Positions 14,646-21,725 of a stretch of DNA of 21,860 nt are shown piece by piece. The stretch's first letter is position 1. Each line of letters starts with the position of its first letter. Source of the DNA: a virus; the IMG/VR virus record IMGVR_UViG_3300035698_014172, positions 1 to 21,860 of that record. One strand, written 5' to 3'. The notes under the pieces were generated by a model, which had not been told where the DNA came from, made no database searches, and worked only from the letters and a program-made list of their open reading frames with translations. Both the position numbers and the translations under genes were made by a program.

Positions 14646-15731
14646 TTAAACTTTGCCTTGATTGACCCAGGCGTCCTCTATCGCACCACGAAGTGAGTCC
14701 GCACCGGCTGTTTCGCCGCCGTTACGCTGGCCCAGTACACTGGCCGCAGCTAGTTCCTTGGACGCTATATCACCGGTCAATTTACGGTCCTGCAGGATTT
14801 TGTACACCTCAGGTGTCAACATGCAGGCTTTGTCGTAGGCGTCTTTCAGGGTGAGCTGCTGACCGCGATTAGCCGCCATCTGCAGCAGATCGGCCATTTG
14901 TGACCTCACATCCTTGTAGAACTCGTTCTGCCTGCCGAACTGCTCAACTTCACCCATCACCGCCTGGTTGCTCTGGGCTTGGGCATTCTGCTGGTTCTGC
15001 TGGTAGTTTTGCATGAACTGCTGAAACGGCTGCATAGCTGCGGCTACCTGCTGCCCTACAGCGTTATCGCCGCCTTCCTGCGCCGGTTTGCCGACCAGCA
15101 GGTTGTCCAGGGCGCCGATATCAACCCCAAATTGCTCAATAAGCCCCGCCACAATCTGCGCTTTTTGCGCCGGCGACCCCATTTGCAGGCCTGAACCTGT
15201 CTGCAACAAGCCGTTAATGGCTTGCCCACGCCCGCCATTCATAGCCATATACTGCTCAAATGGGGCCATTAACTGGTCCATCTGCTCTGCGCGTTTGGCG
15301 TTAGTGGCGTATTTCTGGATGCCTTTGGAGATATCCACCTCACGCTGACGGATAGCGTCCTGCATGACTTTGGGGGTGTTTTTCCACTCTTCACGAGCGG
15401 CAGGCGGCAAGCCGGCGGGTGGACCGTCGTCTAGATCGGCGGGCGCCCCTGCATCCGCGCCATCGTCGCCTGTCGGCGCTGGAGCGCCTTCACCCTCTGC
15501 CGTGACACCGGTGCCTTCAGGGTCCGCATCGCCGTCGCCGTCGCTGCCATCTCCTTCACTTCCTCCGGTGTCTCCTGATGCATCGACCGGCTCCCCAGAC
15601 GTATCTGAGGCATCTCCACTGGGGGCACCCTGTTCACCTCCTTCGTCTTTTTCGCCATTATCGTCACCCTCAACCTCTTCCCATGCGGCCTCAATGTCTT
15701 GAACCGCAGAACCTTGACCTAATTTAACCAT
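14646..15731 (-). CDS. Capsid scaffolding protein
   Basis: A 361-residue protein, highly acidic at the N-terminus: a Gly/Asp/Glu/Ser-rich, low-complexity region over about residues 17-105. This is followed by REEWKNTPKVMQDAIRQREVD, a helix-rich region (YATNAKRAEQMDQLMAPFEQY), and a Gln/Asn/Met-rich coiled segment (MQNYQQNQQNAQAQSNQAV). These features and the place between portal and capsid are typical of podophage scaffolds, which guide procapsid assembly and then leave. I chose the ATG at 15731 (MVKLGQG), which overlaps the upstream stop by 8 bases and has GGAGAGAG about 10 bases before it; an ATG at 15758 would add nine residues inside the previous gene. No protease motif was found. Confidence 0.85.
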   Translation of the reverse strand: MVKLGQGSAVQDIEAAWEEVEGDDNGEKDEGGEQGAPSGDASDTSGEPVDASGDTGGSEGDGSDGDGDADPEGTGVTAEGEGAPAPTGDDGADAGAPADLDDGPPAGLPPAAREEWKNTPKVMQDAIRQREVDISKGIQKYATNAKRAEQMDQLMAPFEQYMAMNGGRGQAINGLLQTGSGLQMGSPAQKAQIVAGLIEQFGVDIGALDNLLVGKPAQEGGDNAVGQQVAAAMQPFQQFMQNYQQNQQNAQAQSNQAVMGEVEQFGRQNEFYKDVRSQMADLLQMAANRGQQLTLKDAYDKACMLTPEVYKILQDRKLTGDIASKELAAASVLGQRNGGETAGADSLRGAIEDAWVNQGKV

Positions 15732-16047
15732 GTCTTTCTCTCTCCGTCCAGATGTCATAGATATTTTGGCGTCTTTTAAAACGCTCTTTTGATGAGATTA
15801 CTCCGGTGTAGAAGTCGTCCCGTTCTTTTTCTTTTTTAGCCAGGAACTCAGGCGAAAACTCTGCAGCAGGCACCACGCCATGCTTTTTGCAATGCTCACG
15901 ATAATCTTTCCGCCCGTTAATAACAGTACCATCGATAGGGCTAACAAAAGAGTCTATAGGACCGTGGATAGCCACTCCGTAGCTCTTCGCCGCCGCCGCG
16001 TCAATGGGGATCATCTCGCCGGTGTCTTTGTCCTGCCGCCACCTCAT
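15724..16047 (-). CDS. Small conserved portal-adjacent phage protein
   Basis: A 107-residue protein joined to the portal gene by a 4-base ATGA overlap and to the scaffold gene by an 8-base overlap. The central part, DSFVSPIDGTVINGRKDYREHCKKHG (about 32-57, shown in pieces as SFVSPIDGTVI and GRKDYREHCKKHG), belongs to a pattern seen widely in tailed phages between portal and capsid genes: a 'sPvdG..I..R...reH...hG' layout. The C-terminal third is a highly charged helix (KKEKERDDFYTG, SKERFKRRQN). The family's function is not known to me. The start is fixed by the overlap with the portal stop. Confidence 0.75.
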   Translation of the reverse strand: MRWRQDKDTGEMIPIDAAAAKSYGVAIHGPIDSFVSPIDGTVINGRKDYREHCKKHGVVPAAEFSPEFLAKKEKERDDFYTGVISSKERFKRRQNIYDIWTERERHG

Positions 16048-18194
16048 GAAGGCGCTCCGGTAGGTTTGGCACGGGCGAGCTGCATAGCGTTGTGGTGCGC
16101 CAGCTGCTCTTCAGTGATGTTGTTGTCATGCTGGGTGTCCTCTTCGGCGATAGCGTAAGCGGCCTGGCCCCGCTCAACCTGGAGATCAGCGTCCAACTTG
16201 GCCTGTATGACGCCCATGTCCGCTTCGTAGTCGACACGTATTTTCTCCAGGTCGCCCGCTATCTTGGCGCGCTCTGACTCAGATTTGCCAGCGGCTTGCA
16301 TCTGAGCAAGCTGCATGGAGGTCTGGAACTTGGCTTGCAGGAACTGCATGTCGGACTGCGCCTTCATCTGCATCTTCTGCATTTCGCCCTGCTGCTTCAT
16401 CTGCTCCAGCTTCATGGCGCCGGCTGCTTTGCCGCCGTCTTCCTGCTGCGGCGGAGCGTTCTTAGCCTGCTCGATAGCCTGGTCCATGATGCCTTCCAGG
16501 TAGTCGGCGCCCTTGAATCCTGCCATGCCCCATTTCATCAGCTCCATCAGCATGGGTACGGACCCAGGCATAGCCTTGCCGACTGCCTGTGCGCTCTGCA
16601 GGAAGGTTGCCATTGCCGTGAGGAATTCTGTACGTTCTGACTTCAATTGCGCGTAATCGACCATAGCGATCGATTCAGGCTTGATGTTGACCCGCCAGCT
16701 GATTTCAGGATCTTTCATCAGCTGGATTGCCGGCCCGACCTTGTCCAGGTCCGCTTTAGGCAGGAACTGGGCATTGGACTGTTTGGCGATACTCTCCGGC
16801 GTGAAGTGCTTGGAGACTACTTCGGCCTTGAGGGAGTCAAGGTCGCTGGCGAATCGGGCAAACTCGTCCTGCATAGCTTGAACACGAACTGATCCGAATT
16901 TGGCTTTGAGCTGGTTGGTGCCGTCTGAGGTGTACTGGTCAGTATTCGCACCACGAAGCAAGTCGGACATTCCGGTGATTTGATAGAGTTTCTCGATTGT
17001 TTGGGATTGTATCTCCGCCAGGGTCTTCAGCGTGCTGACGACCTCGTGGACCGGAAACCACGCTACAGAACCCACAATTCCACCTTTTTCGGCAAACATA
17101 GCCCAATTCTGGACCGGAATCATGTCGTTTTCGCCGCCTTCCTTGAATATGCGGCCAATAGCCTCTTCAGAGGCATCATAGGCGCCCACAACACGCACGG
17201 CGTCGGTGATAATGGAGATTCGGGACTGCAACACGTCAATTTCAGTGTACAGGCTCTGCGCCATAGCGTAATCGGCTTTGGGCATAAACAAATTGGTGGT
17301 CAGGTTGGCTGTCAGGGGCTTTGGTGAGGGCCAGAAGTTAGCCAGCTGCAGCGGGTCCGGTTTGGAGTCCAGAATCAGGTCAGCATCCTTCGACCACCAG
17401 AAAACCTTCTTAGTGGCCTTGTGCCAGAACTCCCAGACTTCAGCTTTGTAGGCATTATCGCCCTCGTCAGGGTTGGTAGTGCCGTCATCGTCTGTCGACT
17501 TGGCCTGTTGCTGCCGGTAGTCGAGGGATTCGGCCTGTTTCTTACCGAACCGCTCAGTGGCCTCGTCTTTGTCGAGGAAATTGCGATAGCCGAGCCAGGG
17601 TACTTCTTTCCATATTCTGGCCCAACCCCAGGCGAAGTCCTGCCAGTGGACGTACACGGGGTCGCACTTCTCACTGATAATAGTTTCAGTTTCCGCGACC
17701 TCGCCGGTTTTTGGGTCCAGCTGGGGCTTTTTGCCCTTCTCAAAACTATAGTGGACCCTGGCAACGCCAAGGCCTGGTAGCAGCCGGTCCTGAAGGCACG
17801 CATGCAGCACGGTAGGAATATCGCACCCAGAGGGTAGGGTGTCAGCTTCCAGAATACGTTGGAACATCAGGCCGGCGACCCTGGCGATGTCGTCATCAGG
17901 GTCATTGTGTTCACGGGTAACATCAGCCTTGGGCACCTGCCCGAACATCATGCTCTGCAGGGTGATGATGTTGGTCCAGAATAAATTCAGACGATCGTCG
18001 GGGATGTCTTCACCGGATTCAGGATTGTCGTCGATGAACCGTTTTACGACTTTCATGCCGGTTTTCTGGAACTTGCCTATACGCTTGCCATAGGCACCCA
18101 TTTCCTTCGTCCAGTAATCGTGCCAACCTTTCGGAGTTTTCTCCTTGGGCGCCCTGGACTCTTCAATATCAGTTACATTGCCTGACTCTGCCAT
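16044..18194 (-). CDS. Portal protein (P22-like)
   Basis: A 716-residue protein, close to P22 gp1 in length. The N-terminal part includes WTNIITLQSMMFGQVPKADV and IARVAGLMFQRILEAD, a layout typical of P22-type portals, followed by GLGVARVHYSF, a membrane-free alpha/beta core, and VHWQDFAWGWARIWKEVPW. The last 120 or so residues are a Met/Gln/Lys/Glu-rich, very helical region (MKLEQMKQQGEMQKMQMKA), analogous in place to the P22 C-terminal barrel. Twelve copies would form the ring through which DNA is packaged and ejected. The ATG follows the terminase TAA directly (TAAATG), with AGGAGA in the terminase tail as ribosome site. Assignment is secure as a portal; the P22-like label rests on pattern and length. 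Confidence 0.9.
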   Translation of the reverse strand: MAESGNVTDIEESRAPKEKTPKGWHDYWTKEMGAYGKRIGKFQKTGMKVVKRFIDDNPESGEDIPDDRLNLFWTNIITLQSMMFGQVPKADVTREHNDPDDDIARVAGLMFQRILEADTLPSGCDIPTVLHACLQDRLLPGLGVARVHYSFEKGKKPQLDPKTGEVAETETIISEKCDPVYVHWQDFAWGWARIWKEVPWLGYRNFLDKDEATERFGKKQAESLDYRQQQAKSTDDDGTTNPDEGDNAYKAEVWEFWHKATKKVFWWSKDADLILDSKPDPLQLANFWPSPKPLTANLTTNLFMPKADYAMAQSLYTEIDVLQSRISIITDAVRVVGAYDASEEAIGRIFKEGGENDMIPVQNWAMFAEKGGIVGSVAWFPVHEVVSTLKTLAEIQSQTIEKLYQITGMSDLLRGANTDQYTSDGTNQLKAKFGSVRVQAMQDEFARFASDLDSLKAEVVSKHFTPESIAKQSNAQFLPKADLDKVGPAIQLMKDPEISWRVNIKPESIAMVDYAQLKSERTEFLTAMATFLQSAQAVGKAMPGSVPMLMELMKWGMAGFKGADYLEGIMDQAIEQAKNAPPQQEDGGKAAGAMKLEQMKQQGEMQKMQMKAQSDMQFLQAKFQTSMQLAQMQAAGKSESERAKIAGDLEKIRVDYEADMGVIQAKLDADLQVERGQAAYAIAEEDTQHDNNITEEQLAHHNAMQLARAKPTGAPS

Positions 18195-19658
18195 TTAAAT
18201 TCTCCTGCGTCGGCCGCCGCGGGACCGTCGCTGCTCTCGTTCAGCCCACAGCGGGTTGAGTTGCACTTCAACCGACTTCAAACGCTGTATGGCCTTTTGG
18301 GGGTCAGTAGCGGCCGAATAATTGGGGTTTTGCTGCTGTACGACCAGCGCCAGGTACCTGAAAGCGTCAGATGCGTGGCTAGACCAGTCGTGCAACGGCT
18401 TATTACTGTAGCTGTTGGCTACTTCATCGTAACGTCTCCGGTAGGCCCTGAGAGCTTCTATACCCAGTGTGCAGGCAGCTAGATCGAAGTGACATGATGG
18501 CAGTATAAGGCGTGTGGCGTCAATACCGGCCTGAATGGACAGATGTGGCGTGATTCTAATCTCGAGATCGTCATCTTCAAAACGCTTCAGGAACTGCTCG
18601 ATGGTGGAGCGGCCGGTTTGCAGTGTTTTGGCTCGCGCATCGTGGGGGAGCCAGATGGTGTCGTACTCGTAGGGCTTGTCTTCCAGCATTTCGAAGTAAA
18701 ATTCGAGGGGTTTGGAATCATCCTCCTCGAAATCGATAATAGCGATACCGTCAGGACGTTGCTGCCAGAACCACCACGAGCAGGAATCGGTAAACCCGAG
18801 GTCGCCGGCCACATTGACCTTGAACTCGGGGTCATACGGCACGGTGGTGATCTTACCCTTCTGCTCCGCCAGGTTGATCAAGGAGGCGTAGTAGGTGCCC
18901 AGCACCGCGGCCTCGAAACTACACTCGAATTCCTGCGCGTACTGGTCTTCGGTCTGCAGCTCGCGTAATTCGGCCAGATCGTCAGGGGAGAGCAGGCCTG
19001 ACTCGCTTGCCTTCAGCGTCATGTCGAACCACGTATCTCCCGCGCGGGCCTTTTCCATGATCTTGAAGAATTCGTTTTTTCCTTTGGGAGTGCCGATAAA
19101 TACGACCCAGCCCCTTCGGTCCATCAGCGTTGGGAGTATGACTTCAGCCCATAGATTAGGCCTGCAATCCCCGAACTCGTCCAAAATAGCGCCGTCCAGA
19201 TAAAGTCCGCGGAGAGCATCTGGGTTGTCAGCCCCGTATAGAGTAATCCAAGCCCCGTTAGGCAAAACAACACGCAGCTCGCTCTCGCGAATGTCGACGG
19301 CGAACTCGCGAACCATATCCTTGAGATACATCCACGCAACGTCTTTGGCCTGTCGGAAGAAGGGGGCAACATAGGCATATCTCGCATTGGTTTTAGAGGT
19401 ATATAAAGCGCGATGTACAAGCTCCGCAACGCATGCAACTGTCTTTCCTGCTCGTCGGTGACAGACGAGGGATGCCCAGCGTTGCTGCCGGTTGTGAAAA
19501 GGTAGGAATAGCGGCCGTGGCTCATAAGGCACCTGGATAACATCTGGGCTGAACTCGATGTCGTTGGCAGAGGGGGTGTCGTCGAATATGCGCTCGTCAG
19601 GCTCATAGTCCCAGTTCTTGAATAGCGGCTCTTCTAGCTGGTGGGCTAAGGCGGCCAT
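18195..19658 (-). CDS. terL: Terminase large subunit
   Basis: A 487-residue packaging motor protein. The ATPase domain shows the Walker A motif CHRRAGKT (66-73), Walker B AILDEFGD (157-164) with catalytic Glu in the DE pair, and the coupling motif GTPKG (189-193). The nuclease domain shows GDLGFTDS (285-292), LPHDA (337-341) and SHASDAFRY (427-435), which supply acidic metal ligands. The C-terminus is strongly basic (RRSRGGRRRRI), perhaps a DNA or portal contact. The ATG shares its A with the stop of the small subunit (TGATG), and the stop is followed immediately by the portal ATG. Length and motif order are complete, with no sign of truncation. The cutting strategy (pac or cos) cannot be read from this sequence. 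Confidence 0.96.
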   Translation of the reverse strand: MAALAHQLEEPLFKNWDYEPDERIFDDTPSANDIEFSPDVIQVPYEPRPLFLPFHNRQQRWASLVCHRRAGKTVACVAELVHRALYTSKTNARYAYVAPFFRQAKDVAWMYLKDMVREFAVDIRESELRVVLPNGAWITLYGADNPDALRGLYLDGAILDEFGDCRPNLWAEVILPTLMDRRGWVVFIGTPKGKNEFFKIMEKARAGDTWFDMTLKASESGLLSPDDLAELRELQTEDQYAQEFECSFEAAVLGTYYASLINLAEQKGKITTVPYDPEFKVNVAGDLGFTDSCSWWFWQQRPDGIAIIDFEEDDSKPLEFYFEMLEDKPYEYDTIWLPHDARAKTLQTGRSTIEQFLKRFEDDDLEIRITPHLSIQAGIDATRLILPSCHFDLAACTLGIEALRAYRRRYDEVANSYSNKPLHDWSSHASDAFRYLALVVQQQNPNYSAATDPQKAIQRLKSVEVQLNPLWAEREQRRSRGGRRRRI

Positions 19659-20002
19659 CAGGTCAGGTCCTCGTATTCACCCTCGATCGGTTCGCCGACA
19701 TCGCCATCCAGTGCGGCGTTTCTTTGGAGGGAGAGTGCTATTTTAACCTCGCCGGAGTGCTTGTGCTGTACGGGTTTTGGTGCCATCGCGGTGAACATGC
19801 GGTAAAAATCGGTGGGGTTTTCGTCCGCCCATTCTTTGAGGTGTTCTTGTCCGCCCAGGCTTTCATACGCCTCGCCGAACTCACCATGTATGGAATGCTG
19901 CTTGTCGAGCTGCTGACGTATGGCAGACCGCACGGCAGGAGCCAGTTGTAGTGGCGTGCCAAGCTGCAAGCGGGGGAATCTTATTTTTGGTGATTCATCC
20001 AT
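19658..20002 (-). CDS. terS: Terminase small subunit (likely)
   Basis: A 114-residue protein immediately before the large terminase and coupled to it by TGATG. The segment HGEFGEAYESLGGQEHLKEWADENPTDFYRMFTAM (about 40-74, seen as LGGQEHLKEWADENP and FYRMF) is a pattern I associate with proteins preceding large terminases in podophages. It would bind the packaging start and feed DNA to the motor. I begin it at MDESPKIRF (20002). The frame stays open upstream to 20422, but that stretch crosses the repeat region and has no protein-like character. There is no good ribosome site before 20002; instead an extended -10 lies such that transcription could begin on the ATG itself. Role is inferred mostly from position. 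Confidence 0.72.
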   Translation of the reverse strand: MDESPKIRFPRLQLGTPLQLAPAVRSAIRQQLDKQHSIHGEFGEAYESLGGQEHLKEWADENPTDFYRMFTAMAPKPVQHKHSGEVKIALSLQRNAALDGDVGEPIEGEYEDLT

Positions 20003-20008
20003 GTACGC

Positions 20009-20014
20009 AGTATA
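20009..20014 (-). promoter_or_regulatory. Candidate extended -10 promoter for terS
   Basis: Minus strand TGCTATACT carries an extended TGn and a TATACT hexamer (5 of 6 to consensus). Six bases separate it from the terS ATG, so the expected start point is the A of the ATG, implying leaderless mRNA. No convincing -35 was found. Confidence 0.35.
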
Positions 20015-20090
20015 GCAGCCCGCTCCCTGAAAACACCAAATTTTTGCCCACATGCCATTTTGAGAAAAATGTGGAGATGGTAGGGGATGA

Positions 20091-20096
20091 ATTATA
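20091..20096 (-). promoter_or_regulatory. Candidate -10 box for the leftward late operon
   Basis: A perfect TATAAT on the minus strand lies about 90 bases before terS. The -35 region is weak (CTTCAA at 16-base spacing). The resulting leader would carry the CCACAT/ATGTGG inverted repeat. Confidence 0.35.
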
Positions 20097-20124
20097 AGAC
20101 AATCAATTAAAATTGAAGGCGGGG

Positions 20125-20245
20125 GCCTGTATTTTTGTACAGTATTAAATAGGACCCGAATTAGAATAGGCAAGGGCGCCGCCTTGCCTCTTTTAGCTGG
20201 CGCGCCTGTAGTGAATTGATACAGGCAAGGGCGCTGGCCTGTATC
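20125..20245. repeat. GCCTGTA repeat family with hairpins
   Basis: GCCTGTA occurs at 20125, 20204 and 20237 and inverted (TACAGGC) at 20220. The pair GATACAGGC/GCCTGTATC (20218-20245) is a perfect 9-bp stem with a 10-base loop. A second stem, AGGCAAGG/CCTTGCCT (20168-20189), is followed on the plus strand by CTTTTAG and could be a weak rightward terminator. A 14-bp direct repeat AGGCAAGGGCGCYG (20168-20181 and 20223-20236, one mismatch) links the two hairpins. Function is unknown; binding sites for a replication or transcription protein are plausible. Confidence 0.7.
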
Positions 20246-20293
20246 GTTAGTGCACTGGTAGCCGTGCCCGCGTCGCCAGGCTGGGCGGTCGGC

Positions 20294-20607
20294 TGTTACA
20301 GCCCCATTCAGACCGTTACACGCTGTAACGCGCGCGCTTCGGGGCTTGTAACAGTTTACGGCCTTGTAACAGTTTTTTCCGCCAAACACGCAGCATATAT
20401 AAAACACGCGATATACCCTCAAATAAACCCCAGTTAACCTAATAATAAAATATTATGGTAATAACAATAATAAACCGTAACATTGTTACAAGCCGCGCCA
20501 GATGGCGTTACACGGCCGTTACAGCCGTTACAGATTTGTAACGCGTCGTCTTTTTCTACTGTTACAGTTTTTAAGGTGTTGCATTTTTATACAAGCTAGT
20601 GTTACAC
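20294..20607. repeat. Iteron-like YGTWACR array with A+T-rich core (candidate origin)
   Basis: Thirteen copies of YGTWACR lie in about 314 bases, starting at 20294, 20314, 20324, 20347, 20365, 20476, 20484, 20506, 20517, 20526, 20537, 20560 and 20600. Twelve contain GTTACA or its complement exactly. They form a left cluster of five and a right cluster of eight around an A+T-rich stretch (about 20390-20475, with AATAATAAAATATTATGG). The right cluster has a 9-bp tandem repeat CCGTTACAG at 20516-20533, and neighbours there are 9-11 bases apart. Iterons beside an unwinding element are the layout of many phage and plasmid origins; an operator array is the alternative. The next gene resembles a sliding clamp, which favours a replication role. 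Confidence 0.75.
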
Positions 20608-20615
20608 TCGCGTAT

Positions 20616-20629
20616 CGGTCAATTGACCG
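20616..20629. promoter_or_regulatory. Perfect 14-bp palindrome upstream of the clamp-like gene
   Basis: CGGTCAATTGACCG is a perfect palindrome 45 bases before the clamp-like ATG and just after the last YGTWACR repeat. Its symmetry and place suit an operator for a dimeric regulator. The rightward promoter was not found with confidence; TATACA at 20588-20593 is a possible -10 without a matching -35. Confidence 0.5.
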
Positions 20630-20674
20630 TGTTTCGAACCACTAAACGTGAATCAACCTAAAGGAATTAACATC

Positions 20675-21202
20675 ATGAAAAACATCACCCTACCCGCTTC
20701 ACTAATCCGCGCTGCGATGGCCTGCCAGTCAAAGAACGACATTCGCTACTACCTCTGTGGGATCCTACTCGCCAGCTCCGGCGACGTAGTTGCTACCGAC
20801 GGCAACATCCTTTTCAAAGGCCACAACGCTGAGCTGAGCCAGACCTCAAACGCAGACACTATCATCAAGATAGACGGCACGGTCCCGATCAGCGCAAAGA
20901 CAATCGCGTTTGACTTCGCCAGTACTATAGCCACAACCGACAAGGGCAAGCCGCTAGCCTTTAAAGTGGTAGAAGCCAAATACCCCGACTACCAGCAAGT
21001 GATACCTGACACCACCAACCGCACGGCAGGCCCCGACCCGATCAAGCTGGATTCCAGCTTTTTTGCCAAGGCTGCGAAAGCGACCGCTGGCGCGCCCTTC
21101 CTGCTTAACATAGGTGCGCCCGGCGACCCTGTAGTCCTCACCTACGCGGGCGTAGTTGAGGCGCTCGCAGACTCACTGATCGTGATCATGCCTATGCGCT
21201 AG
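20675..21202 (+). CDS. Reduced beta-sliding-clamp-like protein
   Basis: A 175-residue protein from ATG 20675, chosen because AAAGGA lies 9 bases upstream; a GTG at 20648 would extend it by nine residues without a ribosome site. It shows bacterial DnaN hallmarks in the right order: KNDIRYYLCGILLASSGDVVATDG (about 20-43, with ATDG at 40-43), the linker-like YPDYQQVIP (103-111), and C-terminal IMPMR (171-175), the same ending region as E. coli DnaN (VMPMRL). DnaN is about 366 residues with three similar domains; this has room for only about one and a half to two, and the last is shortened. It would tether a DNA polymerase or other factor to DNA. The placement beside the repeat array supports a replication role. 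The homology is by eye. Confidence 0.65.
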   Translation: MKNITLPASLIRAAMACQSKNDIRYYLCGILLASSGDVVATDGNILFKGHNAELSQTSNADTIIKIDGTVPISAKTIAFDFASTIATTDKGKPLAFKVVEAKYPDYQQVIPDTTNRTAGPDPIKLDSSFFAKAAKATAGAPFLLNIGAPGDPVVLTYAGVVEALADSLIVIMPMR

Positions 21203-21250
21203 CGGTAGCCCTTAACTCTCACAACCAATCAACGAACGGGAAGCGTCAAC

Positions 21251-21316
21251 ATGGAATTTGCAAAACTGGTCAACGAAGAACTGGCAAAATTGATCGTTAT
21301 AGGAGCGACCGCGTAA
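21251..21316 (+). CDS. 21-residue leader ORF
   Basis: ATG 21251 to TAA 21316 encodes MEFAKLVNEELAKLIVIGATA, a short amphipathic helix-like peptide. Its TAA overlaps the ATG of the next gene (TAATG), and that gene's AGGAG lies within its coding sequence, so translation of the two is probably coupled. A GGGAAG 7 bases upstream is a weak ribosome site. It may be a true micropeptide or just a coupling leader. Confidence 0.45.
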   Translation: MEFAKLVNEELAKLIVIGATA

Positions 21317-21663
21317 TGACATATACAACCATTAAGGTGCTGGCCAGTGAATTGCAGGCCAGCGAAAAGGGTATTGCCATACCTGAACCATATCGCGCCG
21401 TTTTGTGCCTCTGGCGCGACGGTATCGAATCCGGCCGCGTCACAATACGTGTTGAACGATCCATTACCCGCGATGGCGTCGCCAGTTGGTATCCGACCGG
21501 CGGCGTGTGGTATCTGTCCACACTGCTAGGCGACGACGAGGTCGCCGACGGTATCAGTATTGACTACGGTCAAGGTTGGCAAGTTGATACCGGCTTGCGC
21601 GCTGCAATATTCGAAGCCGCAAAGCATTGCGCGGATAACTTTATCAATGGCGGTGAATCATGA
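21316..21663 (+). CDS. Unknown protein, rightward early cluster
   Basis: A 115-residue protein of no family I recognise. It starts MTYTTIKVLASELQ, has a strand-rich middle (GRVTIRVERSITRDGVASWY, GGVWYLSTLLGDDEVADGI) and a C-terminal helix (LRAAIFEAAKHCADNFINGG). The start is set by the TAATG overlap with the 21-residue ORF and an AGGAG 10 bases upstream. Its stop overlaps the next small ORF by ATGA. The tight coupling shows it belongs to the same operon as the clamp-like gene's downstream cluster. No catalytic motif is visible. Confidence 0.75.
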   Translation: MTYTTIKVLASELQASEKGIAIPEPYRAVLCLWRDGIESGRVTIRVERSITRDGVASWYPTGGVWYLSTLLGDDEVADGISIDYGQGWQVDTGLRAAIFEAAKHCADNFINGGES

Positions 21664-21725
21664 TCTGCCAATTGCTAGCTATCGTGCTAATCGGCGCGAC
21701 CTATAACCTTTGGCGTACGCTATGA
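21660..21725 (+). CDS. 21-residue single-span membrane peptide
   Basis: ATG 21660 overlaps the preceding stop (ATGA) and the frame ends in TGA at 21725, which again overlaps the next ATG. The peptide (MICQLLAIVLIGATYNLWRTL) is almost entirely a hydrophobic segment with one Arg near the end. Double stop-start overlap on both sides favours a real coding unit. No function can be assigned. Confidence 0.5.
   Translation: MICQLLAIVLIGATYNLWRTL

Larger units (their letters stand above)
20003..20293. other. Non-coding left half of the divergent region
   Basis: No convincing gene is present. It contains two candidate leftward promoters, the GCCTGTA repeat family, and several inverted repeats including CCACAT/ATGTGG at 20048-20074 (15-base loop). 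It separates the leftward virion genes from the rightward cluster. Confidence 0.7.

Noticed and set aside
20003-20422. Extension of the small terminase frame upstream to 20422
   Set aside because: The extra 140 residues are Cys-rich, low in helix-forming pattern, and cross both repeat families; no ribosome site precedes that start. The recognisable protein begins at MDESPKIRF.
20216-20437. Plus-strand 73-residue frame with a signal-peptide-like start
   Set aside because: It runs through the repeat array and its hydrophobic start is produced by G+C-rich repeat sequence; no ribosome site and no overlap with neighbours.
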